A stretch of 10,641 nucleotides of DNA from an uncultured Acidimicrobium sp. GTDB taxonomy: Bacteria; Actinomycetota; Acidimicrobiia; Acidimicrobiales; Ilumatobacteraceae. Location: positions 1 through 10,641 of the forward strand of contig CAITUB010000131.1 in NCBI GenBank assembly GCA_903895515.1, read 5' to 3'. Under the pieces are notes generated by a model. It saw only the letters and a program-made list of their open reading frames with translations, was not told the DNA's origin and did not search any database. The position numbers and the translations under genes are program-made. Each line of letters opens with the position of its first letter. The first letter of the stretch is position 1. Positions 6,430 to 10,641 of the stretch are shown piece after piece.

Positions 6430-7062
6430 ATGATTTGGACACGAAGGGTATTGCAGGGGCATTCAACGGAGTCAGTAGCGCTAGGTTTTGAGGCGTGCAA
6501 GATATTCAATGAAGTTACCGGTGGCAATTTGTCACTCTGGTCACCATTGGGTGGAATGCCGTACAACGCACTCGCATGGTTGCAATCTGCTGAGGATTTC
6601 AACGAAGTAGTAGAGCGTTCGTTTAAGTGTGGAGCTAGCGATGCATGGACTCATTTGATGCAACGTGCGTCAGGAACAGCATCAACCATTGCTGAATATC
6701 CAGACAACGTTTATTCTTTCCATGCAACTTCAAGCAACCTCACTCCGCATACGGTTGGATCCGTTGTCATGACTTCGTCACTCACGATGAAAGATGGGGC
6801 CGATTATTTCGGTGCTCTTAAGTTCTTGACAGAGTGGTGCGAGATTGCTGCCGGCGTGACAGGCGGTGGAGTTGTTGTCTCAGTACCAATGTTCGGTGTA
6901 GCTGGAGCAATTGAGACGTCAAGTTTCTATCCAAATGCAAAGGCCGCTGAGGCTGGACGCAATGCAGCCATGGCAAGCACAGCTTGGTTGACCAAATTCA
7001 TGGAAGGCGGAACATTCTTTAACGCCAACATGAATCGCACAGCAGTAATCCGTATCGCTTAA
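6430..7062 (+). CDS. Uncharacterised 210-aa protein with internal duplication (possible tandem alpha/beta-barrel fold)
   Basis: I do not recognise this family. The 210 residues have no signal peptide or clear membrane helix, so the protein is probably cytosolic. It has two related halves: around residues 23-47 and 137-161, at a constant offset of 114, both read C-x-I-x3-VTGG, then a beta-like hydrophobic strand and Pro (39 and 153). A helix followed by a strand in each half recalls dimeric alpha/beta-barrel (ferredoxin-like, NIPSNAP- or monooxygenase-type) domains fused in tandem, but this fold call is inference. Translation is well marked: AAGGGG lies 6 nt before the ATG, directly after a perfect inverted repeat. 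The gene stands alone, 187 bp after the phosphoesterase with a terminator between, and converges on the ABC exporter operon, with which it shares 4 bp at the stop codons. Confidence 0.8.
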   Translation: MIWTRRVLQGHSTESVALGFEACKIFNEVTGGNLSLWSPLGGMPYNALAWLQSAEDFNEVVERSFKCGASDAWTHLMQRASGTASTIAEYPDNVYSFHATSSNLTPHTVGSVVMTSSLTMKDGADYFGALKFLTEWCEIAAGVTGGGVVVSVPMFGVAGAIETSSFYPNAKAAEAGRNAAMASTAWLTKFMEGGTFFNANMNRTAVIRIA

Positions 7063-8936
7063 GCCAGGTCGGTAACCGCACCAGCGAATTGAGATTGATA
7101 CAGGCGGAAGTACGCGCCACGAGAAGCAAGTAGGTCCTCGTGCGAACCCTGTTCAACAATTCGACCATCTTCCATCACCAGAATCACATTCGCATCGCGA
7201 ATGGTGGACAGGCGGTGGGCGATGACGAAACTGGTGCGCTTACTACGTAGTGCCGTCATGGCGCGTTGAATGAGCACTTCGGTACGGGTGTCAACAGAGC
7301 TTGTTGCTTCGTCAAGAATAAGAATTGCCGGGTCTGCAAGGAACGCGCGAGCAATAGTGAGCAATTGCTTTTCTCCAGCGCTCACGGCGCCACCTTCGTT
7401 GTCGAGGATGGTGTCGTAACCAAGAGGCAGAGCGTGCACGAAGCGGTCTACGTACGTCGCTTTCGCCGCGGCAAGAATTTCGGCCTCGGTAGCGAGTGGG
7501 TTGCCGTAAGCAATGTTCTGGCGAATTGTTCCACCGAACAACCACGTGTCTTGCAGCACCATGCCAACATTTGAACGAAGTTCGCTGCGAGGTATTTGGG
7601 AAATGTCGCGACCGTCAAGTGTGATGCGTCCGCTATTGAGTTCATAGAAGCGCATGATCAAGTTGACGAGCGTGGTCTTGCCAGCGCCGGTAGGCCCAAC
7701 AATTGCCACCGTGGTTCCGGGCTCGGCTACAAGCGAGAGGTCTTCGATAAGTGGGCGATCAGGGTCGTAGGAGAAGCTCACGTGTTCGAAAGCAATGCGA
7801 CCTTTAACCTCTGGTAGTTCAGTTGAAGCAGGCTCAATGCTCTCTTCTTCAGCGTCAAGAACTTGGAATACTCGTTCGGCAGATGCCACGCCAGATTGCA
7901 GCACGTTCATCATTGACGCCGTCTGGGTGAGTGGCATGGTGAACTGACGTGAGTACTGAATGAAGGCTTGAACGTCGCCTAGGCCCATTGTTCCTGAAGC
8001 GACCTTTAAGCCACCAACAACGGCAATCATGAGATAGTTCAAGTTGCCAACGAACATCATGGCTGGCTGAATTGAACCAGACATGAATTGTGCGCCGAAG
8101 CCAGCTTCGTACAACTTTTCGTTCGTTACTGAAAAGCGTTCTTCAACTTCTCGTTGACGACCAAAGGTTTTGACGATGGCATGACCAGTGAACGTTTCTT
8201 CAATCAGTCCGTTGAGTGCGCCAGTGTGCGACCACTGTGCAATGAACTTGGCTTTTGATTTAGCGGCGATCTGCTTCATCGCAAGAATCGATAAAGGAAC
8301 GGTAACCACAGCGATGAGCGCAAGGATCGGTGACACCCAGATCATCATGCCCAGAACGCCAACAATGGTGAGGAGTGATGTGATGAGCTGGCTCAACGAC
8401 TGCTGCAAGCTTTGCGAAATGTTGTCAATGTCGTTAGTGACTCGGCTGAGTAGGTCGCCACGCGATTGACGGTCAATGTAACTCAAAGGCAAGCGATGAA
8501 TTTTTGCTTCAACTTCAGATCGCAGCGTAAACATGGTGCGCTGCACAACACCTGCAAGCATGAAAGTTTGAACATAGGAGAGCAAGAACGACATTGCGTA
8601 CAACGAAAGAGCAATTTCAAGAGTGTGGTGGAGCGCAGTGAAGTTGACTCCGGTTTGTCCATTGCGTTTCATTAACCCATTGAACAAAATGTCCGTTGCA
8701 TGACCCAGAATTTTTGGACCAGACACCACCAAGGCAACGCTGATAACGGCCATTGTCAAAATGATGCAAACCAGGAAGAGTTCGTTGGACATCAAGCCAA
8801 TTAAGCGTTTAATTGACTCAGAAAAGTTCTCTGATTTTTCGACTGGCATACCAACAACGTGCATGCGGCTATTGCGTAGTTCTGATCCCGGCATTGCCGT
8901 CGGTTTGGCGGCTGGCGTCTGTGGCTTTTCGCTCAT
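7059..8936 (-). CDS. ABC exporter half-transporter, consensus-site subunit
   Basis: A 625-residue type IV (B-family) exporter subunit: a membrane domain (about 55-350, six helices expected) fused to an ATPase domain. An unusual cytoplasmic N-terminal tail of some 45 polar residues precedes the first helix. Walker A is GPTGAGKT (414-421), Walker B ends LDEATSSVD with the catalytic Glu543, and the switch His574 lies in AHRLSTI, so its own nucleotide site is intact. Its signature is VSAGEKQ (518-524), a departure from LSGGQ. This complements the partner encoded immediately upstream: its signature faces the partner's degenerate site. The ATG overlaps the partner's TGA (ATGA) and GGAG lies 7 nt upstream, so the two are translationally coupled. 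Likely substrates are lipids, drugs or peptides; the sequence does not decide. The stop overlaps that of the convergent 210-aa gene. Confidence 0.95.
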   Translation of the reverse strand: MSEKPQTPAAKPTAMPGSELRNSRMHVVGMPVEKSENFSESIKRLIGLMSNELFLVCIILTMAVISVALVVSGPKILGHATDILFNGLMKRNGQTGVNFTALHHTLEIALSLYAMSFLLSYVQTFMLAGVVQRTMFTLRSEVEAKIHRLPLSYIDRQSRGDLLSRVTNDIDNISQSLQQSLSQLITSLLTIVGVLGMMIWVSPILALIAVVTVPLSILAMKQIAAKSKAKFIAQWSHTGALNGLIEETFTGHAIVKTFGRQREVEERFSVTNEKLYEAGFGAQFMSGSIQPAMMFVGNLNYLMIAVVGGLKVASGTMGLGDVQAFIQYSRQFTMPLTQTASMMNVLQSGVASAERVFQVLDAEEESIEPASTELPEVKGRIAFEHVSFSYDPDRPLIEDLSLVAEPGTTVAIVGPTGAGKTTLVNLIMRFYELNSGRITLDGRDISQIPRSELRSNVGMVLQDTWLFGGTIRQNIAYGNPLATEAEILAAAKATYVDRFVHALPLGYDTILDNEGGAVSAGEKQLLTIARAFLADPAILILDEATSSVDTRTEVLIQRAMTALRSKRTSFVIAHRLSTIRDANVILVMEDGRIVEQGSHEDLLASRGAYFRLYQSQFAGAVTDLA

Positions 8937-10641
8937 GACACTTCTCCATTAACGGAAGCCTGTGAGTCCACGATTTCTTGGTATGTAGGGCAATTGGCAA
9001 GCAGTTCCTCATGTGTGCCAAGACCAACACAATGGCCGCCTTCAAGCACCAGAATCTGGTCGGCTTCACGAATAGTGGATACACGTTGGGCAACGACAAC
9101 TACAACAGAGTTGCTGGTATTCGGTGCAAGTGCGGCGCGAAGCCGTGCATCGGTTGCAAGGTCTAGTGCAGAGAAAGAGTCGTCAAACAGATAGATCTCT
9201 GGCTGGCGAATAAGTGCACGGGCAATTGCCAGACGCTGACGCTGACCACCTGAAACGTTCGAGCCACCTTGGGCGATACTGGCATCAAGACCACCTGGCA
9301 TGGCGCGAACGAAATCTTCGGCCTGGGCAATTCGTAGTGCAGCCCACATCTCATCTTCTGTTGCATCTTCTTTTCCGTACGTGAGGTTGCTTGCCACGGT
9401 GCCCGAAAAGAGATACGGCTTTTGCGGAACAATGCCAACGCGCGACCACAGAGCTTCTGGCGCCAGTTCACGAACGTCAACACCGTCTAGCGAAACGACG
9501 CCACTCGTGACATCGAACAGGCGAGGGATCAGATTGACCAAAGTAGTTTTACCCGAACCCGTGCTGCCAATAATTGCAAGTGTTTGACCAGCTCGCACAG
9601 TGAAGGAAATATTTTGCAGAACAGGTGCTTCGGCGCCTGGGTAGTGGAAGCCAACTCCGTTGAAATCGAGAAATGCAGTTTGCGACAGCTTCGATACAGC
9701 GTTCTTTGCAATGACCACGCTCGTAGGTGTGTGGAGAACTTCTTGTATTCGTTCGGCGCTTACCGTTGCACGAGGAAGTAATGCAGCCATCCATGTGGTC
9801 ATCATGACCGACATCAAAATCTGAGTCAGATAGGTAAGAAACGCAATCATCGAACCAGGCTTCATGAGGTGCTGGCTAATACGGTCAGAACCGAACCACA
9901 CCACTGCAACGCTTGAGAAGTTGATCACCAGAGTTGCAGTAGGAAACATGAGTGCTTGAAGCCGTCCGCCTGTTAGGGCAGTCTCGGTTACGGCTGCGTT
10001 CGCTACGCGAAAACGCTCTTGTTCAACAGGTTCTCGCACGAAAGCACGAACAATACGAATACCGGTGAGTTGCTCACGCAGAATTTCATTGATTCGGTCA
10101 ATGCGTTCTTGCATGCGCCTAAACGTTGGAACCATGCTTCCAATAATGAGCGATAGTGCGACCGCAAGAATTGGGATGGACACCATCAGAATGCGCGACA
10201 GGCCAAGGTCCTGATGCATGGCCAGGAAAACTCCGCCAATTGCTGTAAACGGAGCTCCAAGAATGAGCGTGCACGTCATGAGCACCAGCATTTGAACCTG
10301 CTGCACGTCGTTGGTGATGCGAGTTATGAGAGATGGCGCTCCAAATTGGGCAACTTCACGTGAAGAGAAGTCGTTCACCTGATGGAACAACATGTTGCGA
10401 ACATCACGGCCAAAACCCATGGCTAAACGTGAACCGACATACACCGAAGAAATAGAGAAGATCACCTGAGCAAAGGTGACGAGCAACATGATGCCGCCAT
10501 AAGTCCAGATGTACCCGATGTCGTGTTTCACAACTCCGTTGTTGATGATGTCGGCATTCAGGGTTGGTAGATATAACCCAGCCATTGCCTGAATGGCCTG
10601 AAACACAATCACGATCCAGATGAGCTTCTTGTATTTGGCAA
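8933..10641 (-). CDS. ABC exporter half-transporter, degenerate-site subunit, partial at 5' end
   Basis: The frame is open to the right edge, so the true start lies outside. The GTG at 10610-10612 is internal, because the preceding codons (AKYKKLIWI) continue the first membrane helix. Numbered from the first visible residue, Walker A is GSTGSGKT (358-365), the signature VSGGQRQ (462-468) is canonical, Walker B reads YLFDD with Asp487 where catalytic Glu belongs, and the switch His is Gln518 (AQRVSTI). These two substitutions mark a degenerate, non-hydrolysing site, as in known heterodimeric exporters such as TM287/288, BmrCD and LmrCD. The downstream gene supplies the other half. Together they would form an inner-membrane efflux or lipid transporter. 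About the first 10-20 residues are probably missing. Confidence 0.94.
   Translation of the reverse strand, partial: AKYKKLIWIVIVFQAIQAMAGLYLPTLNADIINNGVVKHDIGYIWTYGGIMLLVTFAQVIFSISSVYVGSRLAMGFGRDVRNMLFHQVNDFSSREVAQFGAPSLITRITNDVQQVQMLVLMTCTLILGAPFTAIGGVFLAMHQDLGLSRILMVSIPILAVALSLIIGSMVPTFRRMQERIDRINEILREQLTGIRIVRAFVREPVEQERFRVANAAVTETALTGGRLQALMFPTATLVINFSSVAVVWFGSDRISQHLMKPGSMIAFLTYLTQILMSVMMTTWMAALLPRATVSAERIQEVLHTPTSVVIAKNAVSKLSQTAFLDFNGVGFHYPGAEAPVLQNISFTVRAGQTLAIIGSTGSGKTTLVNLIPRLFDVTSGVVSLDGVDVRELAPEALWSRVGIVPQKPYLFSGTVASNLTYGKEDATEDEMWAALRIAQAEDFVRAMPGGLDASIAQGGSNVSGGQRQRLAIARALIRQPEIYLFDDSFSALDLATDARLRAALAPNTSNSVVVVVAQRVSTIREADQILVLEGGHCVGLGTHEELLANCPTYQEIVDSQASVNGEVS

Noticed and set aside
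10610..10612. GTG as the start of the upstream ABC subunit
   Set aside because: The frame stays open to the window edge and the preceding codons encode a basic stretch and the beginning of the first membrane helix, so the gene is truncated rather than starting here.

Overview
The window looks like an ordinary chromosomal segment of an actinomycete (Actinomycetota) with moderate GC. Evidence: an F420-type luciferase-like oxidoreductase, an excalibur-like calcium-binding domain behind a Ser/Thr linker that ends in VP, a SHOCT protein, a short Cys/Trp surface module, and several starts with no Shine-Dalgarno but a TANNNT box 6-7 nt upstream. A low- to mid-GC aquatic lineage (Acidimicrobiia or Nanopelagicales-like) would fit. 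That placement is inference. I see no insertion sequence, phage gene, CRISPR array or toxin-antitoxin pair.

Layout. 1-2127 (minus) is a probable two-gene operon: the LLM-class oxidoreductase, then 41 bp later a PLP-dependent trans-sulfuration enzyme that runs off the left edge just before its C-terminus. A tRNA-Cys(GCA) lies at 2184-2254 on the plus strand. 2290-3594 (minus) holds a small SHOCT membrane protein and a secreted protein with an excalibur-like C-terminus. Divergently, 3697-6242 (plus) holds a secreted M6-like metalloprotease and a secreted calcineurin-like phosphoesterase, closed by a strong intrinsic terminator at 6255-6300. 6430-7062 (plus) is an unrecognised 210-aa protein with an internal duplication, behind a perfect inverted repeat next to its ribosome binding site. 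7059-10641 (minus) is a translationally coupled pair of ABC half-exporters, the upstream one cut by the right edge.

How the genes relate. The two ABC subunits have complementary defects in their ATP sites, as expected of a heterodimeric exporter with one degenerate and one consensus site. The block 2290-6242 encodes four membrane or exported proteins (protease, phosphoesterase, calcium-binding protein, SHOCT protein) and reads as a small cell-surface locus, though no shared pathway can be proven. The sulfur amino acid enzyme and tRNA-Cys are neighbours, which may be coincidence.

No gene-free stretch exceeds about 190 bases; the gaps hold the candidate operators, -10 boxes and terminator listed. 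The least explained items are the duplicated 210-aa protein with its operator-like palindrome and the divergent protease and phosphoesterase active sites.
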